Source: Porphyra umbilicalis
Taxonomy: Eukaryota; Rhodophyta; Bangiophyceae; Bangiales; Bangiaceae
DNA: 36,774 bases
Reading direction: 5' to 3'
NCBI GenBank assembly: GCA_002049455.2
Contig: KV919265.1
Location: 1-36,774 of the forward strand
Below the pieces are notes generated by a model. The model did no database searches. It had not been told where the DNA came from and saw only the letters and a program-made list of their open reading frames with translations. Made by a program: the position numbers and the translations under genes. Below are positions 20,227 to 29,804 of the stretch, piece after piece; the stretch's first letter is position 1; every line of letters starts with the position of its first letter.

Positions 20227-20640
20227 AGACGAGAGGAATGCGCCAGTGCCAGGGCGGGCGAAGCCGGCGGTCGCGTGCCGCGTGTTGATGGGGCTGAGGT
20301 AGGACTGGAGGCTCAACGGTCGCACCGAGCCGCGGGAGAAGAGGGAAGCGAGGTAGGCCTCGACCGTGTCGGGCGTCGCTGGGAGCGCCGTCCGCCCGGT
20401 CGCCGCGCAGAACAAGGAAAACTGGCGCCAGTGCTGGTCGTACTTGGCCGCCGTGCCGGAGGTCAGCGACGACACATGCAGGTCGGCTACGACTCGGGCA
20501 GCCGCATCGCCACCAAGGCGGCCCACGACGTTGGCGCGCACACAGTCGCGCCAGCGGGCGGCGGCCACGCCCTCCCGCCGTTCGTGAAGCGGAAAGACGC
20601 CGTGCGCCACGCCGGGTTGGGGGTCGGCGCGCGTCCGCGG
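20227..20640 (-). pseudogene. DIRS tyrosine recombinase, N-terminal half
   Basis: The minus-strand frame carrying VADLHVSSLTSGTAAKYDQH, SLFCAATGRTALPATPDTVE and YLASLFSRGSVRPLSLQSYL is the SAM-like N-terminal (core-binding) domain of a tyrosine recombinase. It ends at the CGCAC duplication where the LTR begins, and the catalytic half continues in the matching frame at 16619. It overlaps the end of the RT ORF (stop at 20487) in a frame reached by a one-base backward shift. No ATG is visible near its start, so translation by minus-one frameshifting or reinitiation is likely. The upstream limit is approximate. Confidence 0.8.
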
Positions 20641-22631
20641 CCGTGCATGTAGTGCACGGCCGACCGCGGCAGGAAGCACACGGCGTCCGCCCGAGCACGC
20701 GCCTCCGCCCACCACGACTGGGCGCGCCACACGGGGAGCACTGCCACCACGTTGGCAGCGTCGCGCACCGTCTTGCGGAGAAGCAAAGCCGCCTGCGAGA
20801 ACGGGGGGTTCGCAAAGCTGCCCTCCCCCGCCCAGTCGTGGGCCCAGGCGTTGACCCCCTCGCAGCCTGGGTCCAGATGCCTGCTGTTGTAGCGCGGCAG
20901 CTGGGAGGAGTCCACCGACGCGAAGCGGTCGACCGTGCACGGCCCCCACGCCGCGTCCAGGGCGGAAAACACGACCGGACACAACTGCCAGTCGGTGCGG
21001 TCGGTGTCCCGCGACAGCCGGTCCGCGGCCACGTTGGCGACGGAGGGCAGCCAAGACGCGCGCACCCGCACCCCGAGGGACGCCAGGGTGGCGTGCAGCA
21101 GCCGCACCTCCTCCATGAGGCGGGGGGAACGGGAGCACATCGCGTTCAAGACGCCCATGGTGACGCGCGAGTCCGTGCGCACGTTGAGGACCGCCCCCGA
21201 GGGGAACAGGTGCGAGAACGACCGGACCGCGTAGCGGACCGCCGTCAGCTCCTTCAAGTTGATGTGCGTGTCCTCCAGCGACGGGGCGAAGAAGCCCCGC
21301 GCTGGCACCAACCGCTGCCAAGTGGCGCCCCAGCCGTAGGGGCTGGCGTCGGTCGTCAGCTCCCCCGCCGCCGGCACATCCCACAGCGCCCGGCCGACGC
21401 CCGATGCGAAGCCCAAAGACGCCCACCACTGCAGGTCCCGCAGCCCCTGCGCGTCGAGGCGCGCGTCGCGCCACCCCCCCCGGCCCCCGAGCGCGGTGTA
21501 TAGGGAGCGCAGGCGGTAGCGGGCGAGGGGGACGGCGAGAAGGGTGGAGACCGCCAGGCCACAGAACCGGCGGAGGCGGCCAGCGGGAACCCAGCGGCAA
21601 TGGTGGGCAGAGTGGTGGCGGAGGCGGCGGGCAGCGTGGAGGATGCGGTCGAGGCGGGCGGGGGGCAGGATGAGGAGGCGCCGGCGGGTGTCGACGACAT
21701 AGCCCAGCAGGGGCAGGGAGGTCGTGCCGACGGCGGTCCCTTTGTCGGGGGCGACCTGGAGGCCAAACGCCTCGAACATCTGCACCGCCGCGCGGCGCCC
21801 CGCGGTCGCCGCCGCCTTGGGCGCAGGAGCGGGCCCCGGCGGCGCCGCCCCAAAGTCGTCGATATAGCCGAGGGCGCGAATTCCGGCCGCCCGCAACGCT
21901 GAGAGGACTAGCCGGCAGAGCTTGGTCCAAGCCCACGGCGCCAACGACAGGCCAAAGGGCAGGACCTGGGGCTCGTACAACCGGCCCCCGACGCGGACGA
22001 CCAGGAAGCGCCGGACGTCCCGGTGGAGAGGCAAATGGTCGTACGCGGACTTGATGTCCCACGACACCGAGTGGTCGTCCTTGACCAATTGCAACGCAAA
22101 GGACGCCAGAGACTCGTAGCGAAAAGGGCGTTTGGGCAAGAAGCGGTTGACATGCTTGTAATTGATGACCAGCCGCGGCGCGTCGGGCAGGTTCGTCACA
22201 AACGCGTTCGCCACCCAAGGGGCCGAGCGCGCCTCCGCCCGCGAGAGCCGACGCAGCGAACCGCGCGCCGTCATCGCCGCCGCCTTGGCCAGCGCCCACG
22301 CCTCCCACTCCGCCGAGAGAGGCAACGGCCGCTCGCGGTACGGGGTGGGGTGGGAGAGCCAGGGCAACTTGAGGCCATACCGGATCGACTGGACCACCCA
22401 GGGGGAGGCGCCCAGGGCGACCCAGTGGGGCAATGCCCGCCGCAGGGAGACGTGCGGCGGGATGGGGGGCGTCGGCGGCACGGGCAACATGGAGGGCGTC
22501 CGCAAGTGTTTGGGTGGCCGCCGCCGCGACCGGGTCTTGGGTAGAGCAGGCGGCAGGCCAGGCCCGGGAGCCTGCCGCCCCGTCCGAATGGGGGATGACC
22601 CCCGCGTGCGGACGGCCACGCGGGGGGGCAC
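20487..22631 (-). CDS. DIRS reverse transcriptase-RNase H-methyltransferase-like
   Basis: A single open frame of 714 codons. Counting from 22631: RT palm motif A in SVSWDIKSAYDHL (Asp 192), motif C in LGYIDDF (Asp 258-259); RNase H acidic residues in ELTTDASPYGWG (428), NLKELTAVRYA (461), NVRTDSRVTMG (487) and VAADRLSRD (537); then a Dam-like methyltransferase module with WGPCTVDRFASVDSSQLPRY and the catalytic-type NPPF in SFANPPFSQ (608-611). This RT-RH-MT order is diagnostic of the DIRS order. The codon at 22631 is GTG and the first ATG is residue 48, upstream of the RT core, so either internal initiation or a frameshift from gag supplies translation. All catalytic residues looked for are present. 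The frame overlaps the recombinase N-terminus at its 3' end. Confidence 0.95.
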   Translation of the reverse strand: MPPRVAVRTRGSSPIRTGRQAPGPGLPPALPKTRSRRRPPKHLRTPSMLPVPPTPPIPPHVSLRRALPHWVALGASPWVVQSIRYGLKLPWLSHPTPYRERPLPLSAEWEAWALAKAAAMTARGSLRRLSRAEARSAPWVANAFVTNLPDAPRLVINYKHVNRFLPKRPFRYESLASFALQLVKDDHSVSWDIKSAYDHLPLHRDVRRFLVVRVGGRLYEPQVLPFGLSLAPWAWTKLCRLVLSALRAAGIRALGYIDDFGAAPPGPAPAPKAAATAGRRAAVQMFEAFGLQVAPDKGTAVGTTSLPLLGYVVDTRRRLLILPPARLDRILHAARRLRHHSAHHCRWVPAGRLRRFCGLAVSTLLAVPLARYRLRSLYTALGGRGGWRDARLDAQGLRDLQWWASLGFASGVGRALWDVPAAGELTTDASPYGWGATWQRLVPARGFFAPSLEDTHINLKELTAVRYAVRSFSHLFPSGAVLNVRTDSRVTMGVLNAMCSRSPRLMEEVRLLHATLASLGVRVRASWLPSVANVAADRLSRDTDRTDWQLCPVVFSALDAAWGPCTVDRFASVDSSQLPRYNSRHLDPGCEGVNAWAHDWAGEGSFANPPFSQAALLLRKTVRDAANVVAVLPVWRAQSWWAEARARADAVCFLPRSAVHYMHGRGRAPTPNPAWRTASFRFTNGGRAWPPPAGATVCAPTSWAALVAMRLPES

Positions 22632-22657
22632 CGCCGCGCCGCGCCGCGGCGCGCAGC

Positions 22658-24155
22658 CTAGGCGGTGGCCGGGGGAGGAGCCCCCGCACCGCGGCCAGCG
22701 CCGCGCCCGTGACCCGGCTGGTCACCCGGGCGCGGGCCGGGGGCGGCGGCGGAGCCGGCAGGCGAGGGCTGCAGCTGCGGCCGCTGCCGGCGAGGAGTGC
22801 CGCGTCCGCCGCCGCCACCGAGGCCGCCGCTGCCCCCCCCACGACCACCTCCACCGCCGCCCGGGCCGCCGCCGTGGCCACCACCACCGCCGCCGCCTCC
22901 GCCGCCACCCCCGCGCCCGCCGCCCGGCACAAAATCTTCGCCGTCGCGGCCGTTTTGGCCACGACCGTGGCCGCCATACGACGCCCGCGCCTCGTCCCGA
23001 GCGACGAGGAGCGCGCGGTCGGTCGCGACGCGGGTGTTCTAGCGGGCGACGACCGGAGAGTCGCGCTCGCCGGCGCGGTGGCGGAAGATGTCGTTGTAGA
23101 TATGGTGCCCGTACGGGGACTGCCGGCGCATAAGGATGAGGAAGTCGTACGCGGCGGCATTGACCGCGAACAGCTGGTAGACGGCTGTCCGCCACGTGGC
23201 GGCGCGCTCGACCACGTCGGCCTGGCCGAGGGTCCCGCTGCTGGCGTGCCGCTCGAGGTCGCGCAAGCCGTCGTTGATGACCAAGAGCCAGCCGCAGTTG
23301 ACGTAGGCAAGAGTCGCTTCGCGGGTCGAGCCGGCGCCGTCGGGAAAGTTTTGAAGGAACTCGGTGTCGCTGCGGACGGTATACGGCTCGGGGTAGATAC
23401 TGTACGCCCCGCGCCGGGAGTAGCTCGGCCAGTAGTAGCCCTTGATGCGGGGCCGCTTGCGGTAGACGTCGTTAATCGACGACCGAGAAAACTGGTCCTC
23501 GACGGCAGAGCGGTGGGGCAGGACGGAGTCCCAGTCGTCGTCGCTCCAGTAGTCGGCGGGATCGTCGTCGGGCGGGGGGGGAGGGGAGGGGGCGGAGGGG
23601 GGAGGGGGGCCAACGGCGGCTGTGCCGCACGGTCGCCGCCGCCGCCCGCCCCGCCGGCCCCATTGCCACGGCCGTCGCCGGGCGGGGGGTCGTCGCCAGG
23701 GGGGGGGTCATCACCAGGGGGGGGGGGTCGGCGGAGGGGGGGGGAGGAGGCGGGACCCCGTCGCCGCCCCCGGCCGCCCCGCCTCGAGAAGGAGGGACCG
23801 CCGCCGCTGCCCCGCCTTCTTTGTGGGGCGTGTTGGCCGGCGTCCTACCCGGCGTGCGGCCTCGCGGGCGTGGCGGAACGGTACTCGTCGCCGAGATGTG
23901 CCGTCCCGACGTATCCGCGTCCACCCGCTGCACCCGTCGCGTCAGCGCTCCCCCGGCCACGAGCGGGGTAGGGGGCGGGTCCGATCCGTCCGTTGACTCG
24001 GCCGGGTACCCGTCCTCCTCTGTCTCTTCCGTGAGGGCCACCGCGAGAGACCGCCGCGCCAGCTCCTTGCGAAGCTCGTCTACCGTCGCGGCCGTCAGGC
24101 CGCCGGTGTCACGAGCCGAGCCAATCAGCAACCCACTGGCCCGCGAGGGCTCCAT
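22658..24155 (-). CDS. DIRS gag-like protein with one frame break and one TAG
   Basis: The ATG at 24155 (MEPSRASGLLIGSARDTGGL) opens a Pro/Ala-rich N-terminus. The frame changes within C-rich homopolymers between about 23530 and 23780. Thereafter a well-formed segment follows (DDWDSVLPHRSAVEDQFS, AYSIYPEPYTVRSDTEFLQN, LLVINDGLRDLERHASSG, AVYQLFAVNAAAYDFLILMR), which is the likely conserved capsid-like region. TAG at 23039-23041 interrupts the frame, but the same frame continues as NTRVATDRALLVARDEARAS into an RGG/Gly-rich basic tail ending at 22658. A Gly/Arg-rich tail is suited to nucleic-acid binding. Its place between A1 and RT fits gag. The homopolymer shift may be an assembly error; the TAG is clear. 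Confidence 0.7.
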
Positions 24156-24224
24156 GGGGAAGTCGTTCTACGACGGGCACAGGCCCGCCGGCAGCCCACG
24201 AGCGCTCGGGTGCGGGAGCACCAC

Positions 24225-24499
24225 GAGCGCGAGAGGGCGGACGTGCGGCTCGTCGCCGCGCGGAGGGAGGCAGGCGTCGGCGGCGCCCAAGGGTGCCCGC
24301 CAAGCGGGGCGGTACCTTGCCGCCGACCGCTGCCGCCGCCGCCGCGACTCGGTGCCACCTCGTCCCGCGCCTCTGCCAAGCGGCAAGCAGCGGGGACGCG
24401 TAGAGGCCCCCAGACGCCCCACCGCCCGGCGCCAGTCAGTGGCACCCCCCCCAGGGAGACAGTGCTGCATTACCCAACAAGACATGGCCGACAGTGAGC
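24225..24499 (-). repeat. DIRS long repeat copy A1 (275 bp)
   Basis: Direct-repeat partner of 15586-15860. It lies 69 bp upstream of the gag ATG (24155, minus strand), so it would form the leader and promoter end of the element. Confidence 0.85.
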
Positions 24500-24633
24500 A
24501 GTCCGATATTGTAATGTGACCCACTCGGTCCCACTGTGATTCCAGGACAGCCCCTGACAGTGTTAGCAGAGGCGGCACATCCTGGCGAGTCATGGGGGAA
24601 AGTGTCACTCATTGCAGCTTCGACAGGTGACGG

Positions 24634-24653
24634 TCGTCGGGAAAGTGTACCAC
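24634..24653. repeat. Left terminal inverted repeat
   Basis: TCGTCGGGAAAGTGTACCAC, identical to the reverse complement of 35772-35791. Just inside are GTACTGGGGC repeats (24667-24691). GGGAAAGTGT also occurs once outside (24596-24605). Confidence 0.8.
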
Positions 24654-25311
24654 CCTACTTGGGGGGTACTGGGGCGTACTGGGGCCCGATTTCCGTACTG
24701 TGGGGCCAAAACGGAGGCCCGGAGCCCAAAATGGAGCCCGGCCGCAGCCCGGCCTGTGCCAGGGCGGCCGAAACGTGGGCTACAAGTCTGCATGTCACGT
24801 ACTCGAGACGGCTCGAGACGGCTCGAGACGGCCACCGGATTCCGCGTCTTGTAGCCCACCTCTGAAGCAGGCTACAAGTCGATCAAAACCCAGGCAAATC
24901 GAGGCCGCAAGGACCACTTGAACCGCGGAGCGGTCTCCCTCACGCGACTTGGAAGCAAGCTGCCAGCCACTGGTCAAGGATCAATCTCGGCGGGCATCGC
25001 TGGACCGCTGGACCTCTCCCCAACGCAGCACGTATCACCGCAGGCTCGGTGATGGACTGACTAGTCACACCTCCACTTGAAGCGCCTCTGTGCGTGCCGC
25101 ATCGGCGGCCTCGATTGAGAAGCACGTCGATCCACACAGGTTCCTTGGGCTGATTGCGCATGAGCCGCACGCACCGTGTCTTTCTCGCTGGTGAAAGGGG
25201 CTAGGTGAATGAGGTTATACATTCACACTACAGGTTATACAGTCGCACTACAAACGGGCCGGCCTGCACGTGGGGCCTCGCGGTGCAAAAACAGAAAGAA
25301 GGCGACGACGT
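24654..25311. other. Left subterminal region of DNA transposon
   Basis: No gene. It contains GTACTGGGG repeats, three tandem CGAGACGGCT units (about 24804-24833), a 12-bp inverted repeat GTGGGCTACAAG (24775-24786 with 24848-24859) and two tandem 20-bp units GGTTATAC..TCGCACTACA-like at 25212-25231 and 25232-25251 (17 of 20 identical). These are typical of transposase-binding subterminal arrays. Confidence 0.55.
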
Positions 25312-28300
25312 TCACTCGCTCCCGCATTCTCCCTCCTCCCAATCGCCCTCATCCCGTGCACGCTCTGACACGAACGCGTTGACAAAGAAGCGCGCCGCAC
25401 GGAGCTCAGCCGTCGTCTTGGGCACCTTGTCGGGCATGACTGTCGCGCCGTGACGCTCGCAGAGGTCTTCCCAATCGTACTCTACCGGCAACCAGCGCAC
25501 GATGTCCTTGGCCTCGACGGCGTCGAGGCGTGCCGCGTCCGCGTCGGCCGGCACACTCCACTGCAATCGCTCACACCCGTACTTTGTGAGCACGCAACCC
25601 TCGGTTGTCGGTGCACTCTCAGCACGCCGTACGACGAGGCGCGCCCACGCGCTTGACCTCGCCTGAGTGACTAGCGCGGCTTGGCCAACCCGAAGCTCCC
25701 CGCCTGGCCCCCGGTAGCGCACCCAGTCAAACCACGGTGCGCCGTGGAAGCTCTGAGCCGCTCGCACAGTGTGCGACATCCTCCCGCGTCACGGGCGGGC
25801 GGGATCGCCGTAGTACAATGACTTGGCACACCCCAGCGTCGTACTGTCACTTACCTTGAGCGCAGTACCCAGCCCAGGCAGACCGTGGATGTGTGCCAGG
25901 TGTGCGATCGTGTACTGTTTCGTGTACCGCCGCCGCCGCGCCCCCCTCCGCCGCCGCCGACGCCGCCGCCGCTAGCGCGCGTCGCTAATCTGGCTGTCGT
26001 ACTCGGGATCCGACGACACTTCGGATGATGTCGCGGACGGCGGCTCATCGGCGCCATCATCGAGAAGGATGCGGGAGACCTGCTCCACCAAGATCAGCTG
26101 CTCAATGAACTGGTCTCTCCTGTGGTTGGTCAAGTTGTACGCCTTTTTCACTGCCTTGTGTAGCGTTTCGTTGTACGCCGTGTTGCCATCGTAGAGGTTG
26201 CCCCGCAGCCGAAACTCATCGAGCAAGTGGGCAGCCATACGGTGAAGCTTGGTAGTGTGTGACGGGCCAAGTACTGGCTGGTAGTGGTCCACCACCCACT
26301 TGTGGGCCTTTGTCGTCAGCACCTCCGCCTCTGCTAGCGTTATGCCGCCGCCAGTACACCGCGCCGAGAAGAGCTCGTTGGTCACATGGACCAGCTCGCA
26401 GATCGCCAGTGTGAGTGTACTGTGATCCACGCCATCCCCGTCCGAGCCGGCCACACCAACCACCGCAAAAGGAATAAAGGGCAGAGCACGCCGGTGCTCG
26501 CTACCGGTCATCGTTGCTTGCTTCTTTTCTTCTGGTACAAAGTACCTGCGGTACAGAGAAAACACGAGATACGAATCAGCGAATGAGGCTGTGGCTCCCG
26601 TTGTGTCAGAGCTTTGATAGCACCCACACAACACGAGCACCGCCCACACCACCCGAGCACCCCCCGCCCCGCCGCCCCGCGGACCTTCCACATATCACGT
26701 ACCCTGGATGGATATGCGGCACCCGTAGCCTGCGTGATGCGTACTTGAAGCGCAAGTTCATTGCTCGCTCTGCGTTGGCCGCGGTGTCAAACCGCGTGCG
26801 GCCGCTCGCACCAGCAACTTGGCGCAGGTACAAGGGTACTTTGTTGGCCACTTTTCTGTTGATGCCCGAGTCCATCACCTGCGTGCTTGCGTTTGCGTGT
26901 GTGTGGAAGTGTGTAAGAAAAATCCACGTAAGAAGCACAACGAAGATACGGAGCGGCGCCGTGAGATGAGCCGTTCTCAGCAGTATGTCCGGTGCCCAAA
27001 CAGGATAAAAAACGTCGAGTGGAGCCAAGGGTGGCGATGCACACCATCATCATGATGGCCCATCATGGGCGAAGAGGGGACTCGCACGGGGGAGCCACCG
27101 TGAATTAGAGAGCAAGCGAACGTACGTGCAGGCGGTCAAACCCAGGCAAGCGATAAAGCATCCGCGGTCCGTTTCCAAGTCCGGCCCAGGCGGCCAGGGC
27201 AGGTACCACACTGTTGAGGCTATGCTCCATCTCAACCTCTGCTCTCCGAGATGCAGCCCCCAGAAGGTACCCATCGTCGCGTTACTGAGCTGCGACTTGA
27301 CGGTAGCTTCGATGTCACGACTCGGTGCAGCGGCACCCGCCGCAGTGCACGAGTTGTCTCGCTCCACCATACACGGCGTGCACGGAAAGAAGCACCCAGA
27401 TCCTTTCAGGCACATGATCGCACGCTCCTCCGGCTGGTCACAAACATACAGGAGCACCCGCGGGGAGACGCGCACGCTGCCACCACCGGGCACTTGTAGC
27501 CACACCCCGCGGTGGCTTGCCACCATGCACGTGCGGAAGACGAGATGTAAAATCCGCTCCAGCAGCTCTGCGCGCACCTCGTGCCCTTTGCGCGTCTCGA
27601 GGAACTTGGACTCAACTTGGGGGATGTAGGCCAGCGTCACCCACCGCACCTCCTTGTTAATATTGTTGACGATCCGCATCCGTAGCGGGTAGGCCGACAC
27701 TGCGCCGCTACTACTGAGAACCGTCGAGTCCGAGTAAAGGTGCAGGCCAAGTACTCGCGTGCCTTGCCTCGTGGTACCCTGCACGTGGTAGAGCTGCTCC
27801 TTGTACATCTCCCCGTCCCATGCGCCTCGTAGTACAGTATCAGGGACAGAGTCGTCAGTGGTGTCGGGTCCCCAGTACAAGTCCCCGTGCTGGGTGTTGG
27901 CGACCTCGCTCCGGATAGCGTCCAGCGCGTCGCGGAAGCAGACACTGTACACCTTGCCGTCAATCTTCATGGACGCCTTCTTCCACTTGAGCGGGGCGAT
28001 GAGCGCCCGTTTGAAGCGGCGCACCGAGGAGATAAACCGGTCAACTGTCTTGAAGGTATCGGAGAACGGCTTGATGGTGGCGTTCGTACCCTGTTCGACG
28101 ACCTTGGTGTACCTGTACAGCTTTCGCAACTGCTTTTGCGACAGACAAACACCTCCCCCTCGACCAGTACATGCCCGTTCGAAGACGTGCCACAGCGCCT
28201 CATTCGTCCACGGTGCCCCACCACCGGACCGACGGCCACGACCGCGACCGCCGCCCCTTCTGCCCTCCCCCTCCCCAAGTGGTGGAAAAGCATCTGTCAC

Positions 28301-28895
28301 CTTCCTCACATCCCCAAAGCGTTCGTAGTGCTCAAAAACATCATCACAAAGCGCCCTGTCGGTCCTCTTGCCAGGGTCTCCACCACCCACGCCACCCATA
28401 TCCCCCCCATCAACGTCCCCACCACACGTACCATCGTCTCCTGTGCCCCTACCAGCCGCATAACCGCGACCACGCCGCGCAGCACACGCGCCGGACCCCC
28501 AGTCCCCTGTAGAGCTGCTGTCGTCGTCGTGCGCCCCACTCGCTGCGCGCCGGATTCCACGCCCTCGGCAGCTTCGGTTGCATTGAGCACGGCGCACCTG
28601 CTTGGTGCGCTCGGATGGTGCTCGCCGTCGGGTACGACCTCGGCGAGGCGATGGCGGATGTGCCGTCAGTGTACGAGATAGCTCCAGGAAAATGGGCGCT
28701 AGGAGCATGCACATCTCTCGCCACTGCAGCTGCCGTAGCTACGGGACCGTCGTCAGACTCAAAGCAGTAGGTCCGAAGGGACGGTGCCGAGTTGCTGGGG
28801 GCGTCACGGGCATGAGCGACGGTCACGTGCCTCTGCTCACCCAGGGCCGTCTTGAGCAGACGGCCGCAGCCTGGTACCCGACACAAAAAACTCAT
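25312..28895 (-). CDS. Plavaka-like transposase, spliced, five or more exons
   Basis: The ATG at 28895 opens a C2H2 zinc finger (CRVPGC, then EQRHVTVAH; C-X4-C-X12-H-X4-H), as in fungal Plavaka proteins. A long exon (frame to about 27123) holds the catalytic core: VLGLHLYSDSTVLSSSG (first Asp), INKEVRWVTLAYIPQV, RAELLERILHLVFRTCMVAS, LYVCDQPEERA, GSGCFFPCTPCMVER. An exon ending at 26703 (donor GTACGT) joins in frame to 26545, giving ATMTGSEHRRALPFIPF and FRLRGNLYDGNTAYNETLHK (Glu-containing region). The exon to 25855 (donor GTAAGT) joins in phase to 25752 (acceptor CTCAG) and the last exon has WFDWVRYRGPGGELRVGQAA, stop at 25312. The exon 1-2 junction (28600-28760) and the acceptor near 26885 are unresolved. 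TAG at 25972-25974 interrupts exon 4 before an Arg tract; the frame then continues 39 codons to the donor. Confidence 0.82.
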
Positions 28896-29804
28896 GTCAG
28901 TCTCAGACACATGCGAGCAGTCGGTCTCGGAATGGAAAACCCAGACAGAGGCGACTGGTCGGTGTCGGAAGGAACGAGCGTGAACCACGCACTGACCAGT
29001 ACTGATTCAAGAGACACCGTCAAGGTCGCAGTACAATCATCTTCAATCAGGCGCTTGTCAGTAAGTAGCCTCCTAAAAGTAGCCCCCCAGAACTTCATGG
29101 TGGGTGACAGGGCTGTCAGATCATATGTCTCCTGTCAAATCGCTCGCCAAGCCGACACTCTCTGCGTGCTCTGTGTGGCAGCTGTGGAGACCCCCGCGCG
29201 CGAGAGGAGATTTCATTTCTTCGGTGTGTCAGAGTACATATCTGGTCACATGTCCAAGTGTACCGCGTCGCGGTCAGTACAGACCATCGTTTTTGTGCTG
29301 AACAGCAGCGATTCGCCCAGCGAGGGTGGCCTCGCGAGCGCGTGAGGGGCATGCGCTTGGCTCATGCCTGACTTGGCCCGCGGCTTGGCCCGCGCACGAC
29401 CAGCGGGGCCGTGTGGCCCGGTAGTGGCTCGGCCGGTCCTTGACCAGTCTGACGCCTGTCCTCTGCCCCTGGCACCCGCTGTCCCTCGCACCACTCCCGT
29501 GGGCTTCAAAAGTGAGGACCTTGCCCCGCTCTGGTACGTTACCAACCGTGGTGCCCCAGTTGCTGCTCTCAGCACCAGTACCCTCCTCCACCACCGCTCC
29601 ACCGCCCACCTGCGCCACCGGTCAACCCGTCCCTGATACCGCCTGCCCCGAAGTCGGCTCCCAAGCCGGCCAAGTCGACCGTCCCAACCTAACCCGCCCC
29701 CCCCCCCGCCCCCCCCGGACCTCCTGCCCGCACGCCCCTCCCTGGTGTTTTTACTGTGTCTTGGTGCCGTTTACGCGTCTTCTTCTGACCGCTGACAGAG
29801 CAGG
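28896..29804. promoter_or_regulatory. Divergent intergenic region of DNA transposon
   Basis: The 0.9-kb space separates the transposase start from the start of the second gene, so it should hold both promoters. ACTGACCAGTAC (28998-29009), matching the right subterminal motif, and GGTCAGTAC (29271-29279) occur here. Pro-rich frames at 29440-29800 lack a domain; the sequence GACAGAGCAG just before the ATG at 29805 resembles a splice acceptor, so a 5' exon is possible. Confidence 0.4.

Larger units (their letters stand above)
15424..24499 (-). mobile_element. DIRS-order YR retrotransposon with split direct repeats
   Basis: Read on the minus strand the element has: repeat A1 (24499-24225), gag (24155-22658), an RT-RNase H-methyltransferase-like ORF (to 20487), a tyrosine recombinase in an overlapping frame (about 20640-15923), then short repeat B1 (15888-15862), repeat A2 (15860-15586) and B2 (15450-15424). 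An A1...B1-A2-B2 order is the split-direct-repeat layout of PAT/Ngaro-type DIRS elements, which integrate through a tyrosine recombinase and so make no target duplication. A2 and B2 are separated by 135 bp not seen at A1, so the exact outer ends are uncertain. Removing the nested LTR element and one duplication leaves about 5.5 kb, a normal DIRS length. Frame breaks in gag suggest this copy is defective, though the RT and recombinase frames are otherwise intact. Confidence 0.85.

Noticed and set aside
20179..23613. Very long minus-strand open frame (1,144 codons)
   Set aside because: Most of it is a Pro/Ala/Arg-rich shadow of the gag and RT frames; only the last part, upstream of 20227, is real recombinase sequence.
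7460..25974. Alternative genetic code with TAG as Gln
   Set aside because: Genes at 96, 12384, 15923 and 35048 end sensibly at TAG, the piggyBac stop being backed by two more TAGs.
26885..27028. VFYPVWAPDILLRTAHLT frame as a transposase exon
   Set aside because: It resembles the expected PDILH region, but no splice acceptor precedes it after the upstream stop, so I left it as intron.
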